Assembly (NCBI GenBank): GCA_030762935.1
Contig: CM060899.1
Span: 60,376,501-60,440,500 of the forward strand
Reading direction: 5' to 3'
Source of the DNA: Hymenopus coronatus
Taxonomy: Eukaryota; Arthropoda; Insecta; Mantodea; Hymenopodidae
Length of the DNA: 64,000 nucleotides
Shown here: one piece after another, positions 11,264 through 22,773 of the stretch
Numbering within the stretch: position 1 is the first letter of the stretch
Layout of the letters: each line of letters starts with the position of its first letter
Program-made: the position numbers and the translations under genes
Notes under the pieces: generated by a model
Seen by the model: the letters and a program-made list of their open reading frames with translations, nothing else
What the model was told of the DNA's origin: nothing
Database searches by the model: none

Positions 11264-11739
11264 TAAACTGATATACTTGGTATTTTAGCTGTACTTATTG
11301 TCCGGAGGCGTATGCTGCAAACAAATTCTGGGGTTGTTGTTCTTCTTCTTTTTTGATAAATTATGTCTACATTTTTTCTCTGTATTTAATGAGCTTTCCT
11401 TAAACGATTTCAATGAAGTTTAGTACAGCTAATAATATAACAACAAATAATAGGACGAAGAAGAATATAACAATTTTAATTACTCATTGACTAAAACATT
11501 AAATTAAAAAAAGAAAAATAATCACCTCCAACTATTTTTGAAATGGACAGTTTCTAATTTTGTGTCCATTAGACAAATTACGAATCCCTGTTTTCGGTAA
11601 TATCTCGTTAGACTAATAAACACATCGGTTTGCTTCGGTTGTTCTCGTAACTCGTCGACTATGTTTTACATTGTAAGAGAACATCTGAGAACTTTGTTAT
11701 AGTGGCTTCCCCCTTCTCGTCTCATACCGCTAATATTCC
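11264..11739. other. Unassigned AT-rich spacer
   Basis: About 475 bp without recognised repeat or gene. Confidence 0.5.
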
Positions 11740-11820
11740 AATAAACGTGTATTTCCGGTGAATATTGACATCAAATTTTTGGATAGAATGCAACAGTTCT
11801 CCTAATTATTATTCGTAAAA
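11740..11820 (+). mobile_element. Decayed F1 3' end
   Basis: Eighty bases matching the F1 3' block (ACGTGTATTTCCGGTGAA ... AATTTTTGGATAGAATGCAA) with the palindrome eroded. An old, isolated tail. Confidence 0.65.
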
Positions 11821-12030
11821 GTAACAAGTTAAGGAAATCAAATAGTGCATTTACTAGTACCTGAAAGCATTCTAAAAACGGCGTTGCTTTCTTACCCGTG
11901 CGTTCACATCTCTACATTTTAAGTTTAACTTCCCAGTATCGTCACAGCTATAGCTGACTTCCTAACTGCGGATTAAAATAACTGACTTTTGGATTATGAA
12001 TTGGTGCACATACAATACATGTACGGTCGT
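11821..12030. other. Short unassigned spacer
   Basis: About 210 bp between F1 pieces; nothing recognised. Confidence 0.5.
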
Positions 12031-12920
12031 TTTTACTTTCTCTACACACACTATGCACATAGTGTATAGATAAGGTATTGTACTCCACCCAAAAATTTCG
12101 ATACAGAGATTTCACCGGAAGTATATGTTTTAGGGTCCCCTGTATCAAAAAAAAAAAAAAAAAAAAAAGCATTTTCAGAAATAGGACCGTGTGTGCGTCC
12201 GTGTGTCTGTAAACACGATAACTCAAAAACGAAAAGTTGGTAAAATACCAAACTTGGTATTTAAGTTTAGTATCTTCCAAGGATGCGACACGAAGATTTT
12301 CAAGAAAATCCCCCTAACCCCAACTACCCGTTAAATGGAACATTTTTCGAAACTTTTTATTTTCTCAACAATGACTCTAACGATTTGGATTAAAATCTCT
12401 TGTATTTAAGATAATTGCAAGGCGAATAAAATGTATATCTTGAATTTTCTGAGAATAGCCTCTGAAAACCTTTTCATTCTGGACGGCTTTTGTATAACCG
12501 GTAAACCGTAAGAGATAATATACAAAAACTTACCACATAGACAATGTAGATCTCATTAAAACACACAATTTATCTCATAAACATTTCTTTTTCATAGAGT
12601 TGAGCAATTTTGGGATATTCGTTGTATTCGTTTGTTTTAAAATGCTTAAAACTTTTCTCATAAGGGACTAGTCCACTCCTAGCCACGCAAAGAATCGAAT
12701 TTCAATCCCATAGCAACCATATTTTAAAACATTTGACTGTCGGTTTAGCCTTGTGTATTCCTTTATTTCCTTTCTACTTAAAGGAACTAGTAATAAGACC
12801 GTTTCTGCCAATGTTTATTTCGATTATCATGAAGTAAATAGAAGAATAAGCTTTTTTTACAATAATTTGTTACAGAGATGTAGAGAAAGTCATGTGAATG
12901 GTACACATCAGATTGTTTTT
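12031..12920 (-). mobile_element. F1 element, type A, full length (good reference copy)
   Basis: Clean 890-bp copy in single-copy surroundings, so both ends are clear: TTTTACTTTCTCTACACACA on the left, ATGTAGAGAAAGTCATGTG and CATCAGATTGTTTTT on the right. It contains a T/A-run at 12148-12168 and every internal block. Confidence 0.92.
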
Positions 12921-13319
12921 AACTAAGTTAAATTAAATAAGCTGATATTTAGACTCGGAAGTTTTTAAATGAAAGTATATAGTTAATATTTTATTGGGAG
13001 GTTTTCCCAGTTATTATTCAAGATATAATTGCATAGCCTGTAAGGTATGTAAGTACCTAATGCCAATTTGACCATGTAACCTTGAAGCATGTCGGAAGAA
13101 TCATACTCGCCGTGAACATGCGAGGGGAATAGAGGGGGACGCTAAACTGTAAAATACGGCAAATCAAAGTCCTCTACAAACAACTTTCGAAGCCCTCCGG
13201 GCTACTTCACACGTCCAGTTTTGTTCAGACGTGAGAAAGAAGTTTTTTTCTTATGTAATGAATAATATCAGGTAAGCTGTGGTGAAATAGCATTAAATAA
13301 GTAACCTAGTGTGAGTATA
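12921..13319. other. Unassigned spacer
   Basis: About 400 bp; no repeat family or coding signal recognised. Confidence 0.5.
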
Positions 13320-13851
13320 TCCGTGTGTCTGTGAACACGATAACTCAAAAAATCGGTAAAATACCAAACTTAATATATAACTTAAGTATCTTCCAAGGAT
13401 ACCAAACTACCCTTTACATGGAAAATTTCGACTTTCCAAAAATGGCACAAACGATTTTGATAAAAAATAACGTAGATTAAATAGATATTTACACGACAAA
13501 TAAAATGTATATCTTGAATTTTCTGGGGATAGCATCTGAAGACCTCTTTATTCTGGATGGATTTTGCTAGATTTTGCGTCACTAGTAAACCGTAAGAGAT
13601 ATACAAAAATGCACTATACAAAAATGTAGATCTCGTTAAAATGCACATTTTATGTTATATATATTTTTCGTAGACTTGACTGTTTTTGAGATATTCTTTG
13701 TTATTGGTTTCAGTTTTAAAATTATTGATAAAGACAATTTCTGCTAATTTTTTATATCGATTAGTATGAAACAGAAGAACAAGCTTTTTAACAATAATTT
13801 CTTACAGAGATATAGAGAAAGTCATATAAATGGACACGTCAGTTTTTTTTT
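13320..13851 (-). mobile_element. F1 element lacking the 3' ~220 bp, with internal deletions
   Basis: Begins just 5' of the (GT)n tract (CCGTGTGTCTGTGAACACG) and ends at a normal 5' terminus (TAGAGAAAGTCATATAAATG). The 3' palindrome is absent, so this is a truncation rather than a junction with a neighbour. Confidence 0.8.
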
Positions 13852-13933
13852 AAATTGTATTATTACTTTTTCCGTTAAAATTAGTTTAGCTCAATAGAGC
13901 TATTTTCAGCTGCGCCAACAGATATTCATCCCA

Positions 13934-14369
13934 TCCCGACTAAACCGACAGTCAAATGTGGTTGCTATTATACAGAAATCCGATTCTTTGCCTGGTCGGG
14001 TGTTGACAAGTTCCCGTATGAGAAAAGTATTAGGTATTTTAAAACTGAAATCAATAACAAGGAATATCTTAAAAACGGTCAACTTCAGGAAAAAAAATGC
14101 ATGTATCATAAATTGTGTGTTTTAAAGAGCTCTACATTTTTGTGTAGGAAGTTTTTGTCTATCTCTTACGGTTTCCAGTCATGCAAAATTCATTCAGAAT
14201 AAAGATGCCTTCAGAGGCTGTTCCCAGAAAATGCAAGGTGCACGTTTTATTTTTCATGTAAATATCTTAAATATAAGAGATTTTAATCCAAATCGTTAGT
14301 CATTCTTGAGAAAATACAAAATTGAAAGAAAATGTAAAGAATAGTTGGGGAGGGGGTGGATTTTCTTGA
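13934..14369 (+). mobile_element. F1 5' half
   Basis: Starts within the F1 5' region (CGACTAAACCGACAGTC) and ends in GGTGGATTTTCTTG, where orientation flips to an F1 5' piece on the minus strand. The flip leaves an inverted pair without 3' hairpins. Confidence 0.8.
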
Positions 14370-14525
14370 CTATTGTTTTAGCCTAGTGTGTTCCCTTCTA
14401 TTTACAAGAAAACGTTTCTGCAAATGTTTATCTCGATTGGCATGAAGTAGACAGAAGAATAAGCATTTTAACAATAATTTGTTACAGAAATTTAGAGAAA
14501 GAGAGGTGAATGGAACGCATCAGAT
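14370..14525 (-). mobile_element. F1 5' end piece
   Basis: About 155 bp of F1 5' sequence (GTTTTAGCCTAGTGTGTTCC ... GAACGCATCAGATTTTT), fused to the plus-strand 5' half on its left and abutting the next minus-strand copy on its right. Confidence 0.78.
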
Positions 14526-14664
14526 TTTTACTTTTCTACACGTACTATGTACACAGTGTATAGAGAAGGCGTTGCATTCCACCCAAAAATTCAATACCGA
14601 GATTTCACCGGAAATAGACGTTTTAGGGTACCTGTTACAGAAAAAAAGCATTTTTAGAAGAAGG

Positions 14665-14715
<51 letters not shown>

Positions 14716-15427
14716 AAACGATAACTCAAACACCCAAACTTGATATTTAAGGTCAGTATCTTCTAAGGATACGACACGAAGATTTTCAAGAAAATCTCCC
14801 CCCACCCCCCAACTACGCTTTATACAGAAAAAATTGAAAACATTTTGATTTTCTCAAAAATGGCTCTAACGATTTTGATTAAAATAGCTTATATTTAAGA
14901 TGTTTAATATGACAAATTAAAAGCATATGTTTAATTTTCTGGGAATAACCTTTATAAAACTTTTTTTCTGGATTAATTCTTCTGAAATTTTTATAATTGG
15001 TAATTCGTAAGAGATAAACAAAAACTTACTACACAAAAAATGTAGATCTACTTAAAACACACAATTTATGTCATATACATATTTTTTTTTATTTTTGTAG
15101 AGTTAACCATTTACGAGACATTCCGGATTATTGGTTTCAATTTTAGCCACTTAAACTCTTTTCAAACGGGAAGACATCTTTCTTCGCATTTTCGTTTGTT
15201 TATTCCGGCAAGCAAAGAGATTGGAAAATCAATTGTTTCGCATAGCGACTGTCTTTTAAAGGACGAGACTATCGCTTTAGCCTTACAAGGAAGCTAGTAA
15301 TAAGACTAATTCTGCTTATGTTTATCTTGATTAGCATAATGTAGATAACAGATTAATGGTTTGAGTAAAATGTTTGTTTGCCGAACAGCTAGATGACATC
15401 GTGTGAATGGAACACATTCGATTCTTT
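14525..15427 (-). mobile_element. F1 element, full length, mixed A/B ends
   Basis: Type A 3' end (ACTTTTCTACACGTACTATG) but a B-like 5' end (GAACAGCTAGATGACATCG). It contains a pure (TG)n of about 45 bp at 14667-14710. The mixed ends suggest recombination between subfamilies. Confidence 0.85.
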
Positions 15428-15505
15428 TCCCTTCTACTTACAAGGAACCAATTTAACAATTTTCAGAGTTGTAGAGAAAGTCATGTGAATGGAACACGTC
15501 AGATG
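15428..15505 (-). mobile_element. F1 5' end fragment
   Basis: Short 5' terminus (CCCTTCTACTTACAAGGAAC ... TAGAGAAAGTCATGTGAATG) with an internal deletion. Confidence 0.75.
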
Positions 15506-15944
15506 CGTTGAGCCTCTTCAAGGTGATCCATTTCGGGAGCTATCTCCATGACAGAAAAGAAGTGACAGGTGAATAACAGTGACAATGAAAGTTTCTCCTC
15601 TGGACGCACCTTCCAGCGAGTTTCGAAATATCTAAATGTCGCGCATTCCAGGAACCGTTATGTAAAAACAAAAAACACACGTCTCCATGTGTGAATCCAC
15701 AACGCGATTATGTAAACATAATGAGGAAGGTGTGCCTGGGCTAGGCGCGAGTAATGTAAATCCAGTGCGTAAGATATGTGATTCATTTCTGACTTTTGGT
15801 CATAAATAGCCTCTAGGTACAGCGTAGTAGATTTCCATCCATCCAATTACTTTAATTCCTAAATGGAACAAATGCTTGCTATCGAACTCGATTTCTTGAT
15901 AAAACTTTCTTTTGCTTATTATAAAAATCTTATGTATTTATGTA
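15506..15944. other. Unassigned single-copy spacer
   Basis: About 440 bp of mixed composition. No motif or repeat family recognised. Confidence 0.5.
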
Positions 15945-16163
15945 CAGAGTGATTTATGTAGAACTGACACATTTCTTTCTTTGATTAGTCTATTGGAAAT
16001 TCATTCAATGACCCAATTTTAGCACCAAATTAAGCAGAGTACTCTGGAGTTTCGATTCCTTGTCACTAGATGCGCGGATGTTTATGTTTTATTCCTAATT
16101 GCATTGTTGGCAGCTGTTTCGACATTTTGTTCTTGTAGTCAACGTGAACATGCAGTACGATGT

Positions 16164-16451
16164 GTCGCCCTCCGTGGTGTAATGGTTACCATGCTAACTT
16201 CATATACCCAAGGTCGCGTGTTCAAACCCGGAGGACGATTTCGGGTGTAAAAATCCTTAGCATGGCTTACTTCGGAAGGGAAGTAAAGCCGTTGGTCCCG
16301 TGTCGTAGATTTAACGTAAAAGAACCTCAAGCCTGATAGAGAGGCCTCTGAGCAAAATTAAGCGGTCTTTCACACCCAATTTAGAATGGGACGCTAAGAA
16401 CCATAGCAGTTAAAGAGCGTCCATAAATAACACGACATTTACATTTTTTTT
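16164..16451 (+). mobile_element. SINE-A, full length with tRNA head, 12-bp TSD
   Basis: tRNA-derived SINE with a head carrying a Pol III box A (TGGTGTAATGG) and box B (TGTTCAAACCC), then the family body and an AT-rich T-run tail. The flanks GCAGTACGATGT (16152-16163) and ACAGTACAATGT (16452-16463) are a 12-bp target duplication with two mismatches. It lies immediately upstream of a transposase remnant. Confidence 0.92.
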
Positions 16452-16476
16452 ACAGTACAATGTATAGCTGAGTCAA

Positions 16477-16801
16477 GGATATTTTCAGCAAGATGGCGCT
16501 ACATGCCAAACATCAAATGAATCCATGAACCTAATTGCAAGTTTCTTTGACGACCGGATAATTTCCAGGAATATGTGGCCACCGAGATTTCCGGATTTGA
16601 CATCGCCGGACTTCTTTCTAAGGGGTTTCTTAAAAGACGGGGTTTACGCCACACGTCCCCAGACATTGGAGGATCTGAAGCACAAAGGAGATTTAAGCTA
16701 TTGACAACAGAGTCCTCCGAGTCGCCAATAACATGGAACGACGTGTTGAGTTGTGCCTTATGCAGAATGAAGGACATTTTCAACATTTGGTAAAGAGGTA
16801 A
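16477..16801 (+). pseudogene. IS630/Tc1-mariner-superfamily transposase, C-terminal remnant
   Basis: Frame 1 from 16477 reads GYFQQDGATCQTSNES ... WPPRFPDLTSPDFFL, matching the FQQDGA (catalytic Asp) and WPPRSPDLT-PDFFLWG blocks of an insect transposase family often labelled Tc3-like or mariner-like. The frame stops at a TGA near 16700. The family's usual C-terminal end (RVANNMERRVELCLMQ ... GHFQHLV) continues in a second frame to a TAA at about 16801, so one frameshift separates the two. The N-terminal half and DNA-binding domain are not visible. Inactive. Subfamily not determinable by eye. Confidence 0.82.
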
Positions 16802-17034
16802 ATAATCTCCCAAAATTCCTCTACAATTTAGGTATAGTAAGTTGTAGCTTGCATAACACGTTTTGAAACAATTAATGAAAGAAATATGTCAGCTCTATAT
16901 ACATCACCTGTATTTATTCCCTGCAATGGGGTACTGCCCGGTGGCAGAGTTAAATGTACAAAATTCTCTTACAATAATAATCTTACAGTTAAATTAAGAA
17001 TAGTAATACAACTACAATATTATATATATACATG
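16802..17034. other. Transposase 3' flank and unassigned spacer
   Basis: Follows the transposase stop. It may include the 3' untranslated end of that element, but no matching inverted repeat was found upstream with confidence. Confidence 0.4.
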
Positions 17035-17709
17035 TTTTTACTTTCTCTATACGTACTATGTACATGTGTATAGAGAAAGTATTGTATTCCAACCAAAAAT
17101 TTGATACCGAGATTTTACCGGAAATACATTTTTGAGTTCCGCTGAATCCAAAAAAAAAAAAAAAAAAAAAAAAAAAAAGCATTTCAGGCAAAAGTGTGTG
17201 TGTGTGTGTCTGTGCATGTGTGTGTGTGTGTGTGTGTGGAAAGTATAGCTCAAAAAAGAAAAGACGGTTAAATACCAAACTTGGTATTTAGGTTTGGTGT
17301 CTTCCAAGAATGCGACACGAATATTTTCAAGAAAGTCCCCCCACCCCCAACACTTTATATGGAACCTTTTTAGAAAATTTTGATTTTCTCAAAAATGGCT
17401 CTAACGATTTTCATTAAAACATCGTATATTAAGCGCGTGTTAAATACTACAATAAAAGTATATTTTTCTCAAACGGGAAGACATCTTTTTTTCTTCCTGG
17501 CAAGCAAAGAGATTGGAATTCCAATTATTTCAAATAGCGTGTGTATCTTCTTATTTCCCTTCTACTTACAAGGAAGCTAGTAATAAGAATAGTTCTGCTT
17601 ATGTTTATCTTGATTAGCATGATGTAGATAACAGATTAATCTTTTGGATAAAGGTTTGTTTACCGAACAGCTAGAGGACATCATGTGAAAGGAACACATC
17701 AGATTTTTT
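17035..17709 (-). mobile_element. F1 element, internally deleted
   Basis: The 3' palindrome (ACTTTCTCTATACGTACTAT) is present, with a long A-run at 17151-17178 and (GT)n tracts near 17193-17238. The centre is deleted near 17445-17460 and the 5' end is B-like (GAACAGCTAGAGGACATC). Confidence 0.87.
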
Positions 17710-17829
17710 CCCCTTCTACTTACAAGGAACCAAGTAATAAGGACAATTTCTGCTAATTTTTATCTCGATTATCAGATAGAAGAATAACCTTTTTAACAAT
17801 TATCTGTTGCAGAGAGTGGAGCACATAAT
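17710..17829 (-). mobile_element. F1 5' end fragment
   Basis: About 120 bp of 5' sequence (CCCTTCTACTTACAAGGAAC ... TGTTGCAGAGAGTGGAGCAC) with the terminal box eroded. It sits between two minus-strand copies. Confidence 0.75.
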
Positions 17830-18684
17830 ATTTTTATTTTCTCTGCAAGTACTATGTACATAGTGTATAGAGAAGGTATTGTAGTGCACCCAAAAATTCC
17901 ATACCGAGATTTCACCGAAAATAAATGTTTTGGGGTTCCCTAAGTTCGAAAAAAGCATTTTTAGAAAAAGGTCCGTTCGTGTGGTCTGCCTGGATGTGTG
18001 ATCGTGTATGTGCATGTATGTGTGTCTGTGGACAGCATGCTTCAAAAAGCGAAAAGACCTCTAAATACCAAACTTGGTATTTAAGTTTGGTATCTTCCAA
18101 GAATGCCCTACAAGATTTTCAAGAAAAATAACTTTAGAAAATGGTTCCATGTAAAGGGTATTTTGGGATGAGGGACCCCAAACTAACGGTTTTGATTAAA
18201 ATACCAAATATTAAAGCCATTTCCAGCACAAATAAAATGTATATCTTAAATTTTCTGAACACCTGTTTATTCTGGATGCATTTTGCATAACTAGTAAACC
18301 GTAAGAAATAGACAAAAACTTACTACACAAAGATATAGATCTCATTCAAATACACAATTTATGTCAGATACATTTTTTTCGTGGAGTTTACTGTTTTTGA
18401 GATATTCCTTGTTATTGGTTTCAGCTTTAAAATACTTAATACTTTTCTTATACTTGAAGTTATCAACTCCTGGCCACGCAAAGAAATGGATTTCAATCCC
18501 ATAGCAACCACATTTTAAAACATTTGACTGTCGGTTTAGCCTAGTGTTTTCAATTATTTGCCTTCTATTTATAAGGAACTAAGTAATAAGACTGTTTCTG
18601 CTAATGTTTGTCTCGATTATCATGAGGTAGATAGAAGAATAAGCTTATTAACAATAATGTGTTACAGAAATGTAGGGAAAGATT
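17830..18684 (-). mobile_element. F1 element, type A, with a 45-bp micro-inversion
   Basis: Nearly complete minus-strand copy starting TTTTATTTTCTCTGCAAGTA. At 18130-18174 the TACCCTTTACATGGAA block is inverted in place, reading TTCCATGTAAAGGGTA. The 5' terminus is worn (TGTAGGGAAAG). Confidence 0.88.
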
Positions 18685-19084
18685 ATTTTAATTACGAAAC
18701 AAATGATTAGAATGGACTTCACTCTTAATTTTCTTGGAAATAGGGATGTGTGTTACAGGTGAAGCATATCGTAACCTTGAAATGTAATTAAGGCCCGTCT
18801 AAGTCTGCTTATTGACACATTAATGACTCATTACAGTCACTTCCGGTTGATCAGTCCAGTCCCTTGACCTCCTTCCGCCTTGCATCACATAAAGCAACCG
18901 TCATTTGTTGACTTAACGGGCAATCCTGGGAATTCCAATGCGTTTATACTTTCTCTGGCAAACACAGGTCCTGGTTACAAAACTAACCCATGGCCGCGAA
19001 AACCTTATTTATATATAAAAGTCAATGTACGTGTAGATATGCGACTTATAGGTTCCTAAAGCCTTGCACCGATTTCATTCGAAT
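18685..19084. other. Unassigned spacer
   Basis: About 400 bp of single-copy-looking sequence; no gene recognised. Confidence 0.5.
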
Positions 19085-19257
19085 CTGGGTGTTCCATTCA
19101 CATGACTTTCTCTACATCTCTGCAACAAATTATTGTTAAAAAGCGTAAGCATCTATCTACTGCATGCTTATTGAGAAAAAATAGCAGAAAGTGTCTTATT
19201 ACTTGCTTCCTTGTAAGCAGAAGCGAAATAAGGGAGTGCTATAAGTTAAAGTGATAG
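19085..19257 (+). mobile_element. F1 5' fragment, type A
   Basis: F1 5' end (GTTCCATTCACATGACTTTC ... CTCTACATCTCTGCAACAA) truncated after about 170 bp at AAAGTGATAG. Confidence 0.85.
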
Positions 19258-19992
19258 GAGATTCGCAAGGAGACTGTCATAACCTCTTGAGAGAGATTAG
19301 AGATGGCGCGGCACTGCACGGCCAAATAAAAGAAAGAGCAAGCATGTACATCAGGCTTTGTAAAATCACGCAGTGCGGTAGTTTGTTAGTGAATTCATAG
19401 GCAATGCATAGATAGAGAAAAGAAGCAGAATTCCTCCTCTTTGCATGCAACGCAAGGATAAAGCTTGGAGTTTGCAAACTCTCGCGTTGAATTGCATTGC
19501 GTTGTGTCTTGCGCGTTTCTATGTGAATGCTTACGTTAAATAATATGAGTCCAAACTCTTGCGCTTGCATTTCATAGTGAATGTAGCATAATTCTTTTTG
19601 CAGAAGGTTTATAAAGTCAAACCATGGATATCATCTCCCTCGCCAATTAGGCAAATTCGCTTCAGAAACAACTTGCAAATCCTGAATACCGTTACAACGT
19701 CCTTGTGAAATGCTTTCGGCGGAATCTGACTCTAATGAATGGCAACACGCCGTCCTTGTGGTTGGTCATAGAATGAGTCATCACAATACATGACGGATAA
19801 ATCACGGATGTCACTTCTTCACAAAATCTTAAATTCATAAAACCTGGGCTAAAGCCAATATTAGCAGTTTACCATTTATCTACAGATTCCTAATTTGCAA
19901 ACGATAGGAACAATAATGGTCGTAGAGAAACCTAGGATTATGAGCATAGGCCAGAGCTTCTGTTTTTAACGTAAATGAGAAAGTTGTTGAAT
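19258..19992. other. Unassigned spacer, more balanced composition
   Basis: About 735 bp outside recognised repeats. A minus-strand frame of 97 codons (19277-19570) has no recognisable domain and no supporting context. I do not call a gene. Confidence 0.45.
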
Positions 19993-20032
19993 TAAAAAAT
20001 CTAATATATTCCATTCCTATAACTTTCTCTAA
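19993..20032 (+). mobile_element. F1 5' terminus, 40 bp
   Basis: AAAAAATCTAATATATTCCA then ACTTTCTCTA, followed directly by the opposite-strand F1 piece; a 5'-5' inverted junction. Confidence 0.65.
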
Positions 20033-20356
20033 ATATATACATTTTTTTCGTGAGATTGACCGTTTTTGAGATATTCCTTGTTATTAGTTTCAGATTTAAA
20101 ACATTTATACTTTTCTAATACAGGAATTTGTCAACTCGTGTCCATACAAACAAAGGAACTTCAGTCACATAGCAACCACCTTTTGACTATCACTTTAACC
20201 TATGGTACTCCCTTATTTCGGTTCTACCTACAAGGAAGCAAGTAAAGACGATTTCTGCTATTTGTTCTCGATTAGCATGAAGTAAATAGAACCATAAGCT
20301 TTTAAACAATAATTTGTTGCAGAGATGTAGAAAAAGTCGAGATAATGGAACACATA
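20033..20356 (-). mobile_element. F1 5' half
   Basis: From the ATACATTTTTTTCGTG block to the 5' end (GATGTAGAAAAAGTCG ... GGAACACAT). The next minus-strand copy abuts it. Confidence 0.8.
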
Positions 20357-21202
20357 TTTTTACTTTCTCTACACAAACTATGTACATAGTGTATAGAGAA
20401 GGTACTGCACACCACCCAAAAATTCGATACCGAGATTTCACCGGAAATATGTTTTAGGGTCCCTTATAACTAAAAAACGCATTTTCAGGAAAAGGTCCGT
20501 GTGTGTGTCCGTGTGTCCGTGAACACGATAACTCAAAAACGAAAAGTCGGTAAAATACCAAACTTGGTATTAAAGTTAGTATCTTCCAGGGATGCAACAC
20601 GAAGATTTTTAGAAAAATATCCCACCCCAAACTATCCTTCACATGGAACTTTTTTCGAATTTTTTTGTTTTCTTAAAAATGGCTCTAACGATTTTGATTA
20701 AAATAGGCTATATCAAAGATAATTACCTGAAAAATAATATGTATATCTTTAATTTTCTGGAAATAGCTCTGAAGACTACGTTATTCTGGATGAATTTTAC
20801 GGAATTTTGCATAACTGCTAAACCGTGAGAGATGGACAAAAACGTAACACACAAAACATGTAGAGCACATTAAAACATACAATTTATGTCATATACATTT
20901 TTTTCGTGGAGTTGATCGTTTTTAAGATATTCCCTGTTTTTAGTTTCAGATTTGAAAAACATACTTTTCTCATACAGGAATTTATCAACTCCTGTCCATA
21001 GAAACAAAGGAACTTCAGTTTAAAAGCAACTAGCTTTTGACTATCACTTTAACCTATGGTACTCCCTTATTTTGGTTCTACTTACAAGGAAGCAAGTAAT
21101 AAGACTATTTCTGCTATTTTTTTCTCGATTAGATGAAGTAAATAGAATAATTTGTTGCAGAGATGTAGAAAAAGTCATGATAATGGAACACATCAGATTT
21201 TT
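20357..21202 (-). mobile_element. F1 element, type A, full length
   Basis: Clean copy from TTTACTTTCTCTACACAAAC to GATGTAGAAAAAGTCATGAT and CATCAGATTTTT. It shares the variant TAGAAAAAGTC with the copy to its left, so the two are close relatives. Confidence 0.9.
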
Positions 21203-21560
21203 ATGATAGTTAAGGATATCTGATTTTCTTGTTTGGAGACGGAAGAGAAATAAAACTGCAGATAGTGTGAACGAAATATTTTATCGCTAGGTTATCTATC
21301 CGCCGGATTGTTATAGGGACACTTTCGTTTGCCCCAGCTTCGGGTGAGAGAGACACACTTTCCACGATGATAGAGGAAGAGGCACTTAAGACTTTCCAAC
21401 CTCGGGCTGAGCAAGGAGGCCACGACTCGTAACAATTAAGTGGGAACAGGTTTGTGCGTCCCACATACGGAGCATCGGCTTCAGTTGTCTGTCCCAATGT
21501 CTCGATTTCATTTCTGAAATGCATCACCTGTAGTTTTCTAGGGCTATGTGCATTTCCGGC
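21203..21560. other. Single-copy spacer with an uncharacterised 105-codon frame
   Basis: A minus-strand frame at 21210-21527 stays open for 105 codons over GC-richer sequence. It has no motif I recognise, and no splice or promoter context can be argued. It may be a chance frame or part of a degraded gene. Confidence 0.4.
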
Positions 21561-21599
21561 TACTTAAGGGGATCAACCTGTCAAAACTAACCAAAATTC

Positions 21600-22540
21600 T
21601 TGTAAATGTTGAATGAATAAGTGTATTTATTGACATAACAATATCATACATTGAACTTCAATAATCGCAGGGTCAAAGACCGTACGTGCTTTAGTAATAC
21701 ACCAAATAACAAGCAATATTAAAACAACAGCAAAGAGTTAAAAGAGTAAGCACGAAAACAAAAGACAAAGATATTCAAATACAGCAATTTAAATTTACAG
21801 CACAGAGTATACCTTATTCAGAAGCATAAATGTACCCTATTATAAATAGACAAATACACTTAAGAGATATATACACAATATATAAAACCATAACACAACA
21901 ATGACATAAGTATGACATAAAATATATATGCAAAGTACTGTACTCACTTTTGTTTAGCGATTCTAATCCCCCCCTCCCGATTCTTTATTGTCAGCCTTCT
22001 CAGATCTCAGCTGTCTTGCCTTAAGTATAAATTTGCCTAGGCCGTCCACGTCTTCCGTGCCTGCCAGTAGCATCCAACATGCTTCTAGCTCTACATTCGC
22101 GGTGGTAAAGAATCGCGGTAAATATTTTTCCCTCCATTCCTCCGTACCGCTACATCTTGCCAAGATGTGGGTGCACGACTCTTCCTTCTCGCAAATGGGA
22201 CAGATTCTCACAACATTCTCGTCAGCAATTTTTGTGCTCCTCCATGCTCCTAGTCTAAGCCCCTCTCTAATGAGTTTGATACCTGTTTTGATGTATTGCT
22301 CCATACCCCACTCTGATTTAAGCCCAAACTGTACCCCTAATGAAACCTTCTCTGTGCATTGCGTAATTATTTGCTGTCTGTCAATATAACAGAGGCGGTC
22401 CTTAATTTTTCTCCAATTACTCCGTGTGTTTGCTTGCCCCGCCACCCAAATGTATCCCATCCCAATGGTTTCCAACCCTTTCTTTAATTTTGATGCCCAC
22501 GTCGAATTACCATCCATTCGCAACTGTTCACGCTAGCAGA
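21600..22540 (-). pseudogene. Non-LTR retrotransposon (LINE) remnant: C-terminal ORF2 end plus 3' UTR
   Basis: Minus-strand frame of about 190 codons (22540 down to 21963), preceded in frame by a stop. An N-terminal block resembles the post-reverse-transcriptase region of LINE ORF2 proteins (STWASKLKKGLE...GMGYIW). A zinc-knuckle-like CPICEKEESCTHILARC follows (C-x2-C-x6-H-x4-C), then EEWREKYLP. The reverse-transcriptase and endonuclease domains are absent. The AT-rich stretch 21600-21962 would be the 3' UTR and has an AATAAA on the minus strand near 21625. 5' truncation is normal for LINE copies. The clade is uncertain. A host gene is unlikely because the RT-proximal part is missing. Confidence 0.7.
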
Positions 22541-22659
22541 CTGCAATAAATTATTAGAGATTGGTTTCCGTGAACGATTCTCATCCAATATTTAACTGCT
22601 CTGATTTTGTACTCTATCGTTTCACTATGTGCCCCGAATTCCCTCAGTGTTCGGTTTAC

Positions 22660-22752
22660 TATTTATCTACACGTACTACGTACATAGTGTATAGAGAAGG
22701 TATTGCATTCCACCCAAAAATTCGATACCGAGATTTCAGCGGAAATACACCT
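22660..22752 (-). mobile_element. F1 3' end fragment
   Basis: About 90 bp with the terminal palindrome (CTACACGTACTACGTACATAGTG...) and the conserved GATACCGAGATTTCAGCGG block, cut after GAAATACACC. Confidence 0.82.
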
Positions 22753-22773
22753 GTACAAAATAATTATTTTCAG

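Noticed and set aside
16164..16451. Functional tRNA gene in the SINE-A head
   Set aside because: Boxes A and B are present, but the acceptor stem is not intact, the segment continues into a SINE body, and the same unit recurs at six sites with target duplications.
19277..19570. 97-codon minus-strand frame as a host exon
   Set aside because: No recognisable domain, splice context or duplicate to test conservation.
21988..22389. 133-codon plus-strand frame
   Set aside because: It is antisense to the LINE C-terminal frame, which carries recognisable motifs.
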